The notes under the pieces: model-generated
The model's database searches: none
The model's input: the letters and a program-made list of their open reading frames with translations, nothing else
What the model was told of the DNA's origin: nothing
Made by a program: the position numbers and the translations under genes
Source of the DNA: Rhynchosporium graminicola
Lineage: Eukaryota > Ascomycota > Leotiomycetes > Helotiales > Ploettnerulaceae
Assembly (NCBI GenBank): GCA_900074885.1
Contig: FJUW01000007.1
Span: forward strand, 461,961 to 525,960
Direction: 5' to 3'
Length of the DNA: 64,000 nt
In this document: positions 12,424-24,180 of the stretch, one piece after another
Layout: each line of letters opens with the position of its first letter
Position numbering within the stretch: position 1 is the stretch's first letter

Positions 12424-13029
12424 TTTTCTCTTCTACTAAAGAGATAATATTAGTACTTGCTTCTTATTATCTTTCTGGACTCGAAACGGAATAGTATCAG
12501 ACTGAATTTCATAAGCTTTTAATAAAAAAGGAATCCTTTTTGCAATTCTATATAAAGTTCTAAAGCTTAGTAATTCTCGGAGGTATAGCTGAATCAGAGT
12601 AGTACTTTTACCTCTAGCCGAAGCTTACTATATAGCTACGTATAGCTGCTGCTCTAATTAAGTACGCTTAGAAGACTGATTATTCAGCTATAATATCTTC
12701 TCTTACAGCACTCGATTTGGAACTCTCTCGACTACTTTTAATACCTCGAGCTACTCTAGCTCTACCGATAGTTAGTACGTCTTCTGAGCTCTTAATACCT
12801 ATCGAGGAAGTATAGTATTATTACTATAAGAAGCACGGTTACTATAAGAGCGATTATCCGACTTTAAAGATGAAGAAGGAATAATTTATAGAAGGAATTA
12901 TTTACATCTTACGCTTTAGATTAATAATTACTTGGATTTTGTTTGGAATTTGACTTAATTTAACTCCCTTTTCTTTCGTTTTTTACCTTTAAAAGCTCGA
13001 GGGCGAGCCTTTATCTTAGAAGGGGGTAA

Positions 13030-13231
13030 TATAACGGCGTATAGTATAAGTAGTAGATACGGGCTAGTATCAGTGCCTTAGGTATACCCTCCTTATATAT
13101 ATAGAAGATATAGACTCCTTTAGAGCTCTATATCTTTCTATTTCCTTTATACTAGATTATATAAGATCGCTCTTAGCTTCCTTACTTATTTATTCTTACT
13201 TATATATTACTTTAAGTCTTATATTATTATA
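13030..13231 (+). repeat. 202-bp LTR shared by elements E and C
   Basis: It starts TATAACGGCG after a polypurine tract, so it is the 3' LTR of E. It is followed by the standard leader (TTAAATAGAAAGATTAAG...), so it is equally the 5' LTR of C. One LTR serving two adjoining gag units is the product expected from LTR-LTR recombination or insertion into an LTR. Confidence 0.82.
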
Positions 13232-13308
13232 TTAAATAGAAAGATTAAGACTACTAAGGATAGTATTAAATAATATCTTATTTAGAAAACTCGATTCGGA
13301 CGTATGAC

Positions 13309-13576
13309 TGTAACGACACAAGACTCAAGGCGGTATATAAGCAAGAATAAACGAGTAAGGAAGCTAAGAGCGATCTTATATAGTTTATTATAAAGGAAAC
13401 AAAAAGATAAGGAAGGAAGAAGAAGAGAGATAAGGTATAAAGCACCTTATATATATATACTAGTACTAGTCTAATACTATATCAGGTCAGATACTAGTTC
13501 TGCCGGGATACCTATGAACTTAGGCCCTATTATCTATCCTTCTTCTTATATGATATTCAGGTAAGCTATAATTATA
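13309..13576 (-). repeat. Element B 3' LTR (left copy)
   Basis: A 268-bp LTR. The left end TGTAACGACACAAGAC is the least RIP-altered version of this terminus. Internal sequence to its right, read on the minus strand, ends GTGTGGGGTAA, a plausible polypurine tract. Confidence 0.85.
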
Positions 13577-16500
13577 TTACCCCACACATAAGAAGAGCTT
13601 AACCCTAAGCTCAGAAAGTTATAGTTTATACTAGAATTAGTCTTTATTATAACTATTTTCGTAAATATTCGAATAATAAGCGCTAGCCGCTCTTTAGTAG
13701 TAGTAAATTCTTTATTAGGATCTAACTAATTATATCGATATAAAAGTACTATATTAGTCGTAGCTTCTAAATCGGGCGGTAAGTAGTATTTACTTTATCT
13801 ATTTATAGTAAGAGTCGAGTTTAAGTAGGGCGTAAAGTATATAAAGGAAAGAGTTTATTAATATTAGAGCTTTTCCTTTTTAACTACGATAACTATTTTA
13901 ACTTATAAGTTTATTCTCCCTAGACTATAATATAGCTCCTAGAGTAGGTATTATTACTAATTACTATAATAGTTTATTATAATCTTATATATTAATCGAC
14001 CTAATTAATTCTTCTCTTAATATAAGTAAGTTTCTTATCTTAGTTTTATAGATAGTCCTTAAGTGTAGTATAAGGGTTTCACGGATTTATAACGCTAACT
14101 CTTATAGTACTTTTACTAGTTCCTGCTAGTACTCTTTCGGCGGCGTATCGTATATATTACCTATAGTATATTCGCGCTTTCCTTAAGATAAAGTATAATA
14201 ATACTCCTATTTTAGAACTCTTATACTTATTTCATAAGCTTAACTCTAAGCTTTATAAGTATTATTTAGTATTAAAGAGTAATTATAAGTATATAAGTTA
14301 CTTAAACCTGAATATAATTATATATACTAACGCGTTATAGTTACCTAACTATATTAATATAAAGTATACTATTTTATCTAGTTTACTTCTTAGTAGCGAA
14401 GCTAAGAACGCGGAGCTAAATCGGGACAGTATTATAGCTACTTATAAGGCGATTAATCAGATCTATCGTCTTACGAAATCTGCTGCTCCTACTACTATAT
14501 TAGAGATTACTATTATATAATTAGTAGAGACTTAAGCTTTAAGGCGTTCTATAGAGAAAGTATTTAAGGAGTTAGAGTTTATTAAAGTAATAAGTTAAGA
14601 TCTTAAATCCTTAGATACTAATATAATATTAATATAATATAAGATCTAGATCTTTTAATAATAGATTTAGCGAAATCTAAGTTAATAGTATAAATAGTAT
14701 TAAAGTAAACGAAAGAGTTAAATAGTATTATATAGGAATTTATAAAGAAAGCTATATTTAAAGCTATAATATCTAATACTAAAGGAAAGAGGAATTTGCT
14801 TTCTAGTTTAGAGATAGCGTTAGATCTAGATACTCTCGGACTTTCTCTAAAGAATAAACCTTATAGGATTAGTTATTATACTTAATCTACTACTAGAGCT
14901 ATATTAGTAGATTTAAGTAAGGAATTAGATATAGTAGTTCTAGTTCTAGATATTCCAGATTTACTAGAAGTTCCGGAGAACTTAAGAGAGAAAGCTAAAG
15001 AAGTAGAAGTAGTAGAGGAAGTAGAGTTTTAGATACGGCGTTATTATAAGGTATAATCGGGGAATTATCTTTAGTAATAAATTTTAATACTAATAACTAT
15101 AATAGCTTATTATCTTCTAAGTAATTATAGTTATCTATCCTATCTTCTTAGGCCTTAATCTATTAATCTAATTTACGCGGAGGTTTAGGTTTACTTAAGT
15201 TAATAGCGTAGAAGTCTCTAAGCTTATATAGAGTACTTATTAGATCGGAAGCGTTATACTAAGTTAGGTCCGAGTTATAGCTTAGCTAACTAACTTAATA
15301 CTTCAGATTACTTCTTAAGAGCTATATAGTAAGTATATCTTATAACTCTTACTCTTCTTAAGTAGCGATAACCTCCGGGAGTAGGTTTAGTAACTCCTAG
15401 CTTAGTAATAAGTTGTCTAAGTCCTTAAAGAGTAATTCGGAGGTAAATATATTATATATAAAAGATTCTAAGGGTAAATCTAGCTTATAAGAGTATCTGA
15501 TCTTAGCTAGGACTTAGTATAATCCTGCCTAAAGGCTAGATAGCTTCTTACTCGGCTAGTAATTCTTAAGGTTCCTTATAGAGAGAAATACCTTATCTCT
15601 AACTTCATAATAAATAAAAAACTATTTCGGGTAAGTTATAGCGCTTATCATATACTAAGTAGCTAGTATATTAGCTTTTATAACCTTAATAGCGGATTTA
15701 GTATATTTAGCTAAGGATTTAGTATTAGTATAATTAAGCTTCTCTTATAGTATTAATACTATAAGTTACTTCTAATCCTAGTTATTCCGCGGTAGTATAT
15801 TATATTTAAAGGTATATAGCGCTATACTAATAGAATCGTAAGGTAAGGTTACTTAAGCGCGGTCTATTATTAGTAGTAATTCGCTTTAGTTACTCTAGTA
15901 GTAATTAACGAAAAGTCTAAGGTATTAGTTAATATACTAGTTTATAATCTCTATTTATCTATTAGTTTACTAGTAGAAGGAAGTAGAGAGCTTAACCTTA
16001 ACTCTAATTATATAATAAAACTCTCACTAGAAAGATAAGACTAGCTAAGCTCCTTAGTTAGATATAATTAACTTAAAGGTATATCTGAAATAATATATTT
16101 ATTAGATAAATAATATTACTATCTTACGAGTATCGATATTATAGTAGTATAGTATTAATATAAAGTCTTTCCCTAGGCGGTCGATAAATACTAATATCTT
16201 ATTAAATCCTTAGTTATTAGGCGGGAAGTCTTTAAAATCTATAGTTAGGTACTATATAAGGTAGCTAAGTAATAGTAATAAGTAGAGGAATCCTTACTAT
16301 TTTATCTGTTTCGAATGAGAGTACTAGTAGGAGTAGTAATTATAAGTATATTATTTCATATCTAATATAAGTCCTTTCTAGTAATAATAAGTAGAAATTA
16401 TTTCGGCGGTCTTACAAGCGTTTAGATAAGTAGAAGAAACTTAATTATAGACTTCGCTAATTAAATAAGTATATAGTAAGGTATAGTATTATACGTATAG

Positions 16501-17559
16501 ATAACTATTATAAAATAGTAAACTATTATTAATAGTATAGCTATCTTCTAATATATTTTATTCCTTAGAGAATAATTCTTAATTAAATTAGTATAGTTTC
16601 TCGATTAAATTAAAAGAGTTATATATAGGTTCCGATAGCGTATTAGTCCCTAGCGATATTAGGTATATATAACTAATTTAATCGATATAATACTTAGCTA
16701 GTTCCGTATTAATCCTAAGGTCTAAGTAATCTAGAGATAATAAAACCTAAGATCTATTATCCTATTTCTATTATTCCTATATCCTTAGATCTTATTCCTT
16801 ATAGCTAAGGATATTAGCTTTAGCGTTATCTTTACTAAGTATATATATAATTTAAAAGTTAAATTCGGAAAGGAATTCTATTTATCTAGCTTACTTATTA
16901 GTTAGGACCTTAGTAATTATAAAGTATTCTAAAGATCGATAATCCGTATATACGCTAGTATAGTATCGTAGAGATATAAGTTCTAGTTTCTATTTCTAGA
17001 AAGACTTAATAATAGTATATAGCTCCTTATTATAGATCTTCTAGTTTAGTTTATATCTATTAAGAATATAAGAGTAGAATCTAATTAGATATTACTAGTT
17101 ATCTTTATATAATTAAGAGATAACTCTAGCTATTATATTATTAGAAGTATTAGTTTCTAGTTTAGTTTATAATTTAGAGTCGAAATAGTATAGTTTCTAT
17201 ACTAATAGTAGCTATTAACGTAAATCGTTAAAGGACTTCTTATAATCATTAGTAAAATTCTATAATACTATAAGCCGAGTAAGTACTAAGAGAGATTTAA
17301 TAATAAAGCCGAAATCTCGAATAAATTAATAGTAGAACTTATAGAATCCTAGAAAAGATTTTATAGCTATTACTATTTCGGGGTACTTCTAATTTACTAA
17401 TAGTACTACTTTCTCAGGATCTAGCTCGATTCCGTTAGTAATAATAATATATCTAAGGTATTTAATCTGAGTAATATAGAATTCGCTTTTCTTAATATCT
17501 ACTTAGAGTCTAATATCTATTAAGCGTTATAATACTAATTTAATATATTCCTTATATTC

Positions 17560-17960
17560 TTAGAGCGTTTCTGAGTATATAAGAATATTATCTAAGTAAG
17601 CTATATAGAAATTATCTAAGTAGTCTAGTAGTATATTATTTATATATCGCTAGTACGTACTAAGTCTATTATAGAGCTTAAAAGGTAATACTTTATATTT
17701 ATAAGATCTAAAGCGGGTTCGGAAGGTAATATACTCCTCGGATTCAGAGTCTATATAGATATAATTAAATACTATCCGGATATCTAGTTTAGTAAAGATT
17801 ATTACTTTAGATATATAATTTAAGAGCTTATTAATCCTAAGTATTAAATAGGAATCCTTTCGAATAATTATATTAAGCTTATAATAATCGATATAGAAGC
17901 GTAATCCTCTATCGGCTTTCTTAATAAATAGTATAAGTAATATAAAAGGACTTTAGCTAG
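17560..17960 (-). pseudogene. Reverse transcriptase relic of element B (Ty3/gypsy pol)
   Basis: Minus-strand translation gives LFIKKADRGLRFYIDYYKLN (fingers/palm block), then FTKLDIR...FNYI, ESEEYITFRTRFRSYKYKVL, and finally DYLDNFYIAYLDNILIYS. These are the Ty3/gypsy signatures FTKLDIR.A...I, the P.GLTN block and YLDDILIYS, with the catalytic second Asp of YLDD now Asn. In-frame stops, such as one replacing the Gln of the TYQRY block, show it is inactive. This B relic is distinct in sequence from the A relic at 3690-4110. Confidence 0.9.
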
Positions 17961-20818
17961 ATTCGATAAATCCCTTATCTAAGCTCTTTATAAGGTACTC
18001 CTTAGTTACTTATAGTTCATCTATAGATTACTAATATAAGAGCGAATATACGTTAAGTAATAGTTCTTCTAGAATAATTTTATAATCGTATAAGCGATAT
18101 AGCAGAAGAATATTAGAATCCCGCTTAGAAAAGGCTTCCTTAAAAGTATAATACTATTCCGGTAGCTTTTTAGCTATAAGTCGTTCAGTATCGGGATCCT
18201 TAGGAGAATCGCTATTTAGATAGTCTTATAAGAGGTAGTCTATCTTATAGATACTAGTAAAGAATAATTCAGAGCTTTTATATTTTATATTAAAGTAAAA
18301 AGCTATAGTACTAATTTAGTAAATTAGAACTAATTTCTAGATCCTTAGAGGTTAAGAAGAGTATTTATAATAGGGTTTCGGCGTAAGTACTTTTCTCGAT
18401 GAATTCGGAGCGAGAAAGAGTTCGGATTCCTTAGCGATAAGCGGAAATAAGTTAAATAATAGGAATAATATATTAATATATTATATCGCTACTATTTAGT
18501 ATAATCGCTATTAGTCTAGCTAGTTTATAGCTAAGTCCCGCGTATTAGTATCGATTTAGTAAGATCGATTAATACTAGGTTTATAAAGTAATAGAGTTAT
18601 AATTATCTTCTTATTATATTAGAAAGTAGCTAGATAGCGTTCCGGCTATAGAAGCTAGTAATAGAGCGTATCTAGCTTAACCTGAAATCGTCGTATCTAT
18701 TTAATACTAATAATTATATCTTATTATCCTAAATCAAGAAGAATAAAAAGGTAATTATAAATACGCTTACTATTAATAGAAAAGTATAAATATATAAAAT
18801 AAGTAATATAAGTTCTAATAAACTATTAGAACTTACGTATTAGAATAAAATAAGATAATAGCTCGATTTTAATACTAAGGGCCCCTAATAATTATCTAGT
18901 AAGAGTATAATTAATAAATAGATAACTATTCGCTCTAGTATCGATTAAGCTACTTATAGAGACTCTTAGCTTATTTATACTAACTATAGTCAAGTATATG
19001 AATTACTTACCTCCTATTAAGAAGTTAAGGTCTAGATTAGAGAGATTATACTTATATAGACTTAGGAAAGAGTTTTTACTTAAGTCTTATTATTTCCCTC
19101 TAATATTAGTCTAGATTCAGAGGGTATATCTTCTACTACTTCCTTAGTTACTTAATCCTCTTCCGGAAATTCGTCGATTAATTAAACTTTAAGTAAGTTA
19201 AAGTAATCTAGCTTAATATAACCGAGCTATTTATAACTATAATACTTAGGGAGTTCTCTAGTCGAGGTAGTAGAGCGTTTTAGCGTAGAAAGAGTATTAG
19301 ACTATACCGGGGTAGAGGTATATATATATAGTATAAGAGTAGTTTATTAAGGGGCTAAGCTTAGGGACCAGTAAGGAGTAGAACTAGTAAAGGTCGTAGT
19401 AGTAATAGTAAGCTTATAGTACTATACCGGGGTAATAGCTTTCTCGGGATAAGTATATTCTAAGTTATAGCGATATTTAGTATTAAAAGAAAATAAGGAT
19501 CTAACTATAGAAGCGTAGTCCTTATTCTACGTTAGTTTAATAATAAGAGTTAAAGCGCGTAAAGATAATATAATCTTATCCTATATATAGAAGAACTACT
19601 CTTTCTTTTTAATTTTACTTTAGATAATAGCGCTTTAAAATCGACTATAAAACTCGGCGAAAGTGTCGCGTATATAGCTAGGTTATTATATTTCTAAGTA
19701 GTAGAAAGCGTCATAGTAGTTATCTTCTTCTAAACTAGTAAGGAAGTTCTCTTCTAGTAAAGAGATTATTTTATTATTAGTCTTAAACTCGTTAATAAGG
19801 TACTAAGGCGTAAGATACTCTTTAGCTAATCTAATAACTAGTCCTTATATAAGAACGCGCCGGGAGAAGTCCGTAGGGTAGTAGTTAGCGTTTATAGCTA
19901 GCCGGCCTCGTATCGATACTCTCTATTAGAAGAAGGTAAGGTCTGACCTATTATCTAAGAGTAAGATCTTCTTAGTAAGATAAGACTTCCTAGGGTGTAA
20001 CTCTACTGATTCGGCGCTAAGGGAAGGAGATAGTTTATTAGGAATAATATCCTCTCTCTTAGTACTACGTATTAGAATAGAGTTTATTAGCTTATTAAAC
20101 TCCGCTATACGCGGAGATTATAGTATTAGTTCTAGTAAGAGAGTCGAAGATAAGCGAGAGACTCTTATAAGGAACTTATCTTATATAGAGATTAGTCTAT
20201 CTATAGTATCTTCTAGAAAGTTATTCTTTTTCTCCTAGTCCGCTAATCGTTATAAGAGGGAATAGATCAGGTTCGAGTTACCTATAGTAGTAGGAGTACT
20301 TAGCGATTATACTTCTAATAAATTTCGCTTTTATTTTCCTTTCCCTCTTAGTTAATACTTTCTTAATAAAGTATTAATATTCTCTAGAGTAAGAGATATT
20401 TAGAGTAAGGAAAGGTATAATAGATTAGGTTCGGAGGTAAAGCGGGAAGGATCGCGTTAAGTCCCTCTAGAACTAAAGGAGTCTCTAGTTTATTAGTTAA
20501 GAGCTATAATAGTAGCTTAAAAAGGAGTATATTAAAGCTATTTCGGTAGCGATACGTAGAAGTTAAAGTTCCGGAGTATTTATTATACTTTTCTTTAAAA
20601 TCTATCTATAATTCCTTTATACTAAGGGGGTTATTAAAGGAGCGTTAGCGAAGACCTCCTTTATTATACTATTTATAATAAGCTAAATTAAACTCTAATT
20701 CATAGTTATCCGAGAGATCTCTAGTATCTTAGCTATATATAAGTAATTATCGAATAACTAACTTAGTAGTAAGATATTATAATAAGCTATCTCCGGCTAT
20801 CTTAATCTTTTTATTTAA

Positions 20819-21086
20819 TATAACGATATAAGACTTAAGGCGGTATATAAGTAAGAATAAACAAGTAGGAAAGCTAAGAGCGATCTTATATAGTCTACTA
20901 TAAAGGAAATAAAAAGATAAGGAAGGAAAAAGAAGAGAGATAAGGTATAAAGTACTTTATATATATATACCGGTACTAGTCCGATACTATACCGGGTCGG
21001 ATACTAGTTCTGCCGGGATACCTATGAACTTAGGCCCTATTATCTATCCTTCTTCTCATATGACATTCAGGTGAGCTATCGTCATA
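20819..21086 (-). repeat. Element B 5' LTR (right copy)
   Basis: A 268-bp partner of 13309-13576, starting TATAACGATATAAGAC. The leader to its left is also present at window positions 1-141 beside B2. Confidence 0.85.
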
Positions 21087-23025
21087 ATAACTTAAAGGGA
21101 GCTCTTCGCTAAGTTATCTTTACTTACTTTAGATTTTTATACTTCGGAATTATATAGAAATAATTAGTACTTTCTTTAACTTACGAATTCGATAGTTAAG
21201 TTTTTAAAATAGCTATAATTCTAGAGATCTCTTAGATAACTAGGAATTTAGACGTAATTTAGCCTTAGAAGCACTAGTATTACTACGAAGTTACTCTTAG
21301 ATACTTCGAAACTCGTTCTTTCGTGCGTACGAAGTAAAATAGCAGACGAATTTTAAGTAGAAACTTCCTTATAAGCTTTAATATTTATTATCCTCTTATT
21401 TAACTTTAACCTTCCGAAAGTAGCTCTAATAGCGAAAAACCTTACTTTTAGGCTAGAACGAAATAGCTTATTACTCTAGCGGAAATTATCGGAATTCGAC
21501 TTATAATCCTTATACTCTAGTATAATTTATCCCTTTTAGTAGAATCGACCTCCTTCTACTAGAACTTTTAATTCAACTCTCTTTATATCTACTTAACTAA
21601 GATATCTAACTCTTCTTAATCTTTCGGCTTCTTTAGAATTCGATTTCGACTTTCGCTTCTTCTATAACTTTTAAGTATTCTATTACTTTCGCTTAGCCTC
21701 GCTTATCTAATACTATACCTCCTAAGAAGGCTTAGTTAGCTCCTACGACTTTATCGGAATACCCTTATAGCCCTTCCGATTCTATACTTACTATAGAATT
21801 ACTTTAATCGACTAAAGACTATTAATTATATATAGAATCGACTACTCGGGAGCTCTCTATCGGTATTAGTCATATTAAGTAGATATTTACCGAGTTTTTA
21901 TATACTTAGGTATAATTAGTAAACTCTAGACCTTTAGTAAACTCGATACTTTAATTACTAATAGAACCTACTTTTAAACGCTCTTTAATTAATAATTTAT
22001 AGACCTCCGGTAAGTTATAACTAACTGAAAGTATCGATAATCTTAATATAAGGATTAACTTATCTTTTAGCTAATAGCGTACTTCTATTTAGAACTAACT
22101 AGAAGTTAATTCAGATTAATACCTGATTACGCGTGCTTATAAAGCGCTAGTCTAGAGCTCTACTTCTAGCCTTATAAGAGGTTACTTAGAACTATAGTAT
22201 CTCTCGGAAATTACGCCTTTCTTCTCTACTAAAGAGACAATTTTAGTACTCGCTTCTTATTACTTTTCTAGACTTGAAATAGAGTAGTATTAGACTGAAT
22301 TTTATAAGCTTTTAATAAAAAAGGAGTCCTTTTTATAATTCCGTATAAAGTTCTAAAGCTCGGTAATTCTCGGAGGTATAACTGAATTAGAGTAATACTT
22401 TTACCTCTAGCTAAAGCTTATTATATAGCTATATATAGCTGCCGCTCTAATTAAGTACTCTTAGAAGACTAATTATTTAGCCATAGTATCTTCTCTTACG
22501 GCACTCGATTTAGAACTCTCTCGACTACCTTTAATACCTCGAGCTACTCTAGCTCTACCGATAGTTAGTACGTCTTCTGAGCCCTTAATACCCATCGAGG
22601 AAGTATAATATTATTACTATAAGAAGTATAGTTACTATAAGAGCGATTATCTGATATTAAAGACGAAGAAGGAGTGATTTACAGAAGGAGTGATTTACGT
22701 CTTATACTTTAGATTAATAATTACTTAGATTTTATTTGAATTTTAACTTAATTTAACTCTCTTTTTCTTTCGTTTTTTGCCTTTAAAGGCTCGAGGGCGA
22801 GCTTTTATCTTAGAAGGGGGTAATATAACGGCGTATAGTATATATAGTAGATACGGGCTAGTATCAGTGCCTTAGGCATACCCTTCTTATATATATAGAA
22901 GGTGCAGACTCCTTCAGAGCTCTTTATCTTTCTGTTTCCTTCGTACCAGACTATATAAGATCGCTCTTAGCCTCCCTACTTGTTTATTCTTACTTATATA
23001 CCGCCTTGAGTCTTGTGTCGTTATA
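21087..23025 (+). mobile_element. Element C: gag-only LTR unit (right part)
   Basis: This continues from the 5' LTR and leader at 13030-13308 across the B insertion. Leader and gag occupy about 21,087-22,805, the polypurine tract AGAAGGGGGTAA about 22,812-22,823, and the 202-bp 3' LTR 22824-23025. The gag start is mutated to ATA before CCTCCTAAGAAGGCT near 21,718. The CCHC knuckle near 22,605-22,660 reads Y-x2-Y-KK(Y)S in place of C-x2-C-x4-H. No pol lies between gag and the 3' LTR, as in D. Confidence 0.82.
22824..23025 (+). repeat. Element C 3' LTR
   Basis: A 202-bp LTR that begins TATAACGGCG after the polypurine tract and ends TTGTGTCGTTATA. It is the least mutated 3' end of the 202-bp family in the window. 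Confidence 0.85.
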
Positions 23026-23765
23026 AAAGGAATACGCGAAAAGGTTACCTAGTAAGAGTAATTCGCTGCCTAAAGAGCGAGAGGTTCTTACTTAGCGACT
23101 ATTTCTCAGCCGGAAGTATCGTTTAGTATATCTTTTATAGTATAAACTATAAATCCTACAGAGACTAACTTCGACTTATTTAATAAGCGAATTATATAGT
23201 AGAAACTATACTATACGAGAGGTCTAAAGTTCGTTAAGCTAGATAAAGACTCTCTCAAACTAGTAGTATTTACAGATAGTTCTTTTATAAATTTAAAGGA
23301 TTTTTACTTCTAAATTAGCTACGTATACGTACTTACTAATAAGTATAATCGAGTAAACGTTATCTATTAGTCTTCCGTCTACTATAAGAGAGTTACTAGA
23401 TCAGTATTAGCTTCCGAGCTATACGTAATATCAGAAGGTTTTAATATAGCAGGAGCTTTAAAAGCTACTATCGAGTAATTATTCTAAATTCAACGCTTAC
23501 CTCTTATAATAGTAATAGACTCCAAGTCTCTCTACGACTACGTAATAAAGCTAAATACCACTCGAGAAAAACGCTTAATAATCGATTTAATATATCTATA
23601 GTAGGCGTACGAGAGAAAGGAGATTGCGGAAGTACTTTAGGTAGCAGGGCTAGATAACCCTACTAACGCTATAACAAAATCAAACTATAATAGAGCCTTA
23701 AAGGAGCTCTTAGATACTAATAGATTAGTGATCAAGCCTATAGAATAGGTAGAGAGAGGAGAGAT
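23026..23765 (+). pseudogene. Ty1/copia-type RNase H relic (3' end of pol)
   Basis: The plus-strand frame shows the copia RNase H order: LVVFTDSSF (first catalytic Asp), RVTRSVLASELYVISEGFNI (catalytic Glu), IDSKSLYD (second Asp), a KLNTTREKRLIIDL block, and NPTNAITKS where copia elements normally have NPADAMTK. Stops (for example after FYF and after NVIY) and the D-to-N change show RIP decay. It belongs to a different superfamily from A and B. Its upstream part was probably separated by insertion of the E/C tandem; the rest is not in the window. Confidence 0.85.
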
Positions 23766-24180
23766 CTGATATTAAAAGGCTAGAAAAATAGCTAGTGATA
23801 GGTTTCTTTCAGTCACTTTATAGAATCACCGGAATCACGTAGGAATACCACGGCTCTGTATTTACTACTTTCTATGTACTTCGATAAGTTATACTACGGT
23901 ATAGCTAGCGTCACTTTCAGTTCGATTCATTTAGAGGTTTACAGTAGTATTCGAGTCACTTTAAAGTACTCCTAGTACTAGTCTATAGTTGCGGTTCATA
24001 GTCACGTGTAGTGGAACCGAGGATTAGCCGGCGCGAGTAGGTATATCTCGACTCTCTTGTCGAGATCTACCTTGATTCTGTAGCCACGAATACAACTACT
24101 ATTACTACCTATAATACTACTGTAATACTGGCTCAGTTAGACTACTTCACTGTACGTACTAGCACAGAGTGATACCGACA
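23766..24180. repeat. Mutated tail of the copia element, possible 3' LTR
   Basis: A non-coding TpA-rich tail follows the RNase H relic. Its position after pol and a purine run (GGAGAGATC) before TGATATT suggest a 3' LTR, but no second copy is available in the window to prove it. Confidence 0.35.

Larger units (their letters stand above)
410..13231 (+). mobile_element. Element E: outer gag-bearing LTR element, split by A and D
   Basis: The pieces are leader plus gag start (410-938), gag middle (9822-10210), gag end and polypurine tract (12429-13029), and a 3' LTR of 202 bp (13030-13231). The gag start codon is at 843 and the frame opens MPPKKA followed by a RIP stop. A degenerate CCHC zinc knuckle lies near 12,816-12,857 (C-x2-C-x4-H-x4-C, with cysteines now tyrosine). 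A polypurine run ending GGGGG sits just before the LTR. No pol is visible between gag and the polypurine tract. Its 5' LTR should lie left of B2, outside the window. The 3' LTR also serves as the 5' LTR of element C. Confidence 0.75.
13309..21086 (-). mobile_element. Element B: Ty3/gypsy retrotransposon with 268-bp LTRs
   Basis: The LTRs are 13309-13576 (3' copy) and 20819-21086 (5' copy), 268 bp each, with termini TGTAACGACA at the left. The target duplication is ATGAC at 13304-13308 and ATAAC at 21087-21091, one RIP transition apart; its removal restores the C leader exactly as it stands in D near 10,485-10,500. The internal region is about 7.2 kb, with reverse transcriptase on the minus strand at about 17,960-17,560. 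The 3' end of the LTR (minus-strand reading) and the bases after it are nearly the same as in the 202-bp-LTR family, while the 5' two-thirds differ. Confidence 0.88.
1..24180. repeat. RIP-mutated nest of LTR retrotransposons
   Basis: No open frame of about 60 codons survives in 24 kb, although translated traces of gag, reverse transcriptase and RNase H are recognisable on both strands. Codons that should be CAG, CAA or TGG read as TAG, TAA or TGA, and cysteine TGC reads as TAC. These are the C-to-T changes at CpA, on either strand, that fungal RIP produces. TpA is visibly enriched. The block ends near 24,180, where base composition returns to that of the gene-bearing DNA. Internal structure is given in the entries below. 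Such blocks are usually heterochromatic and transcriptionally silent; that is family knowledge, not seen here. Confidence 0.93.

Noticed and set aside
1..24180. Possible centromere rather than an ordinary repeat block
   Set aside because: AT-rich RIP-mutated retroelement nests also occur in fungal centromeres, but block size, position and chromatin cannot be judged from one window.
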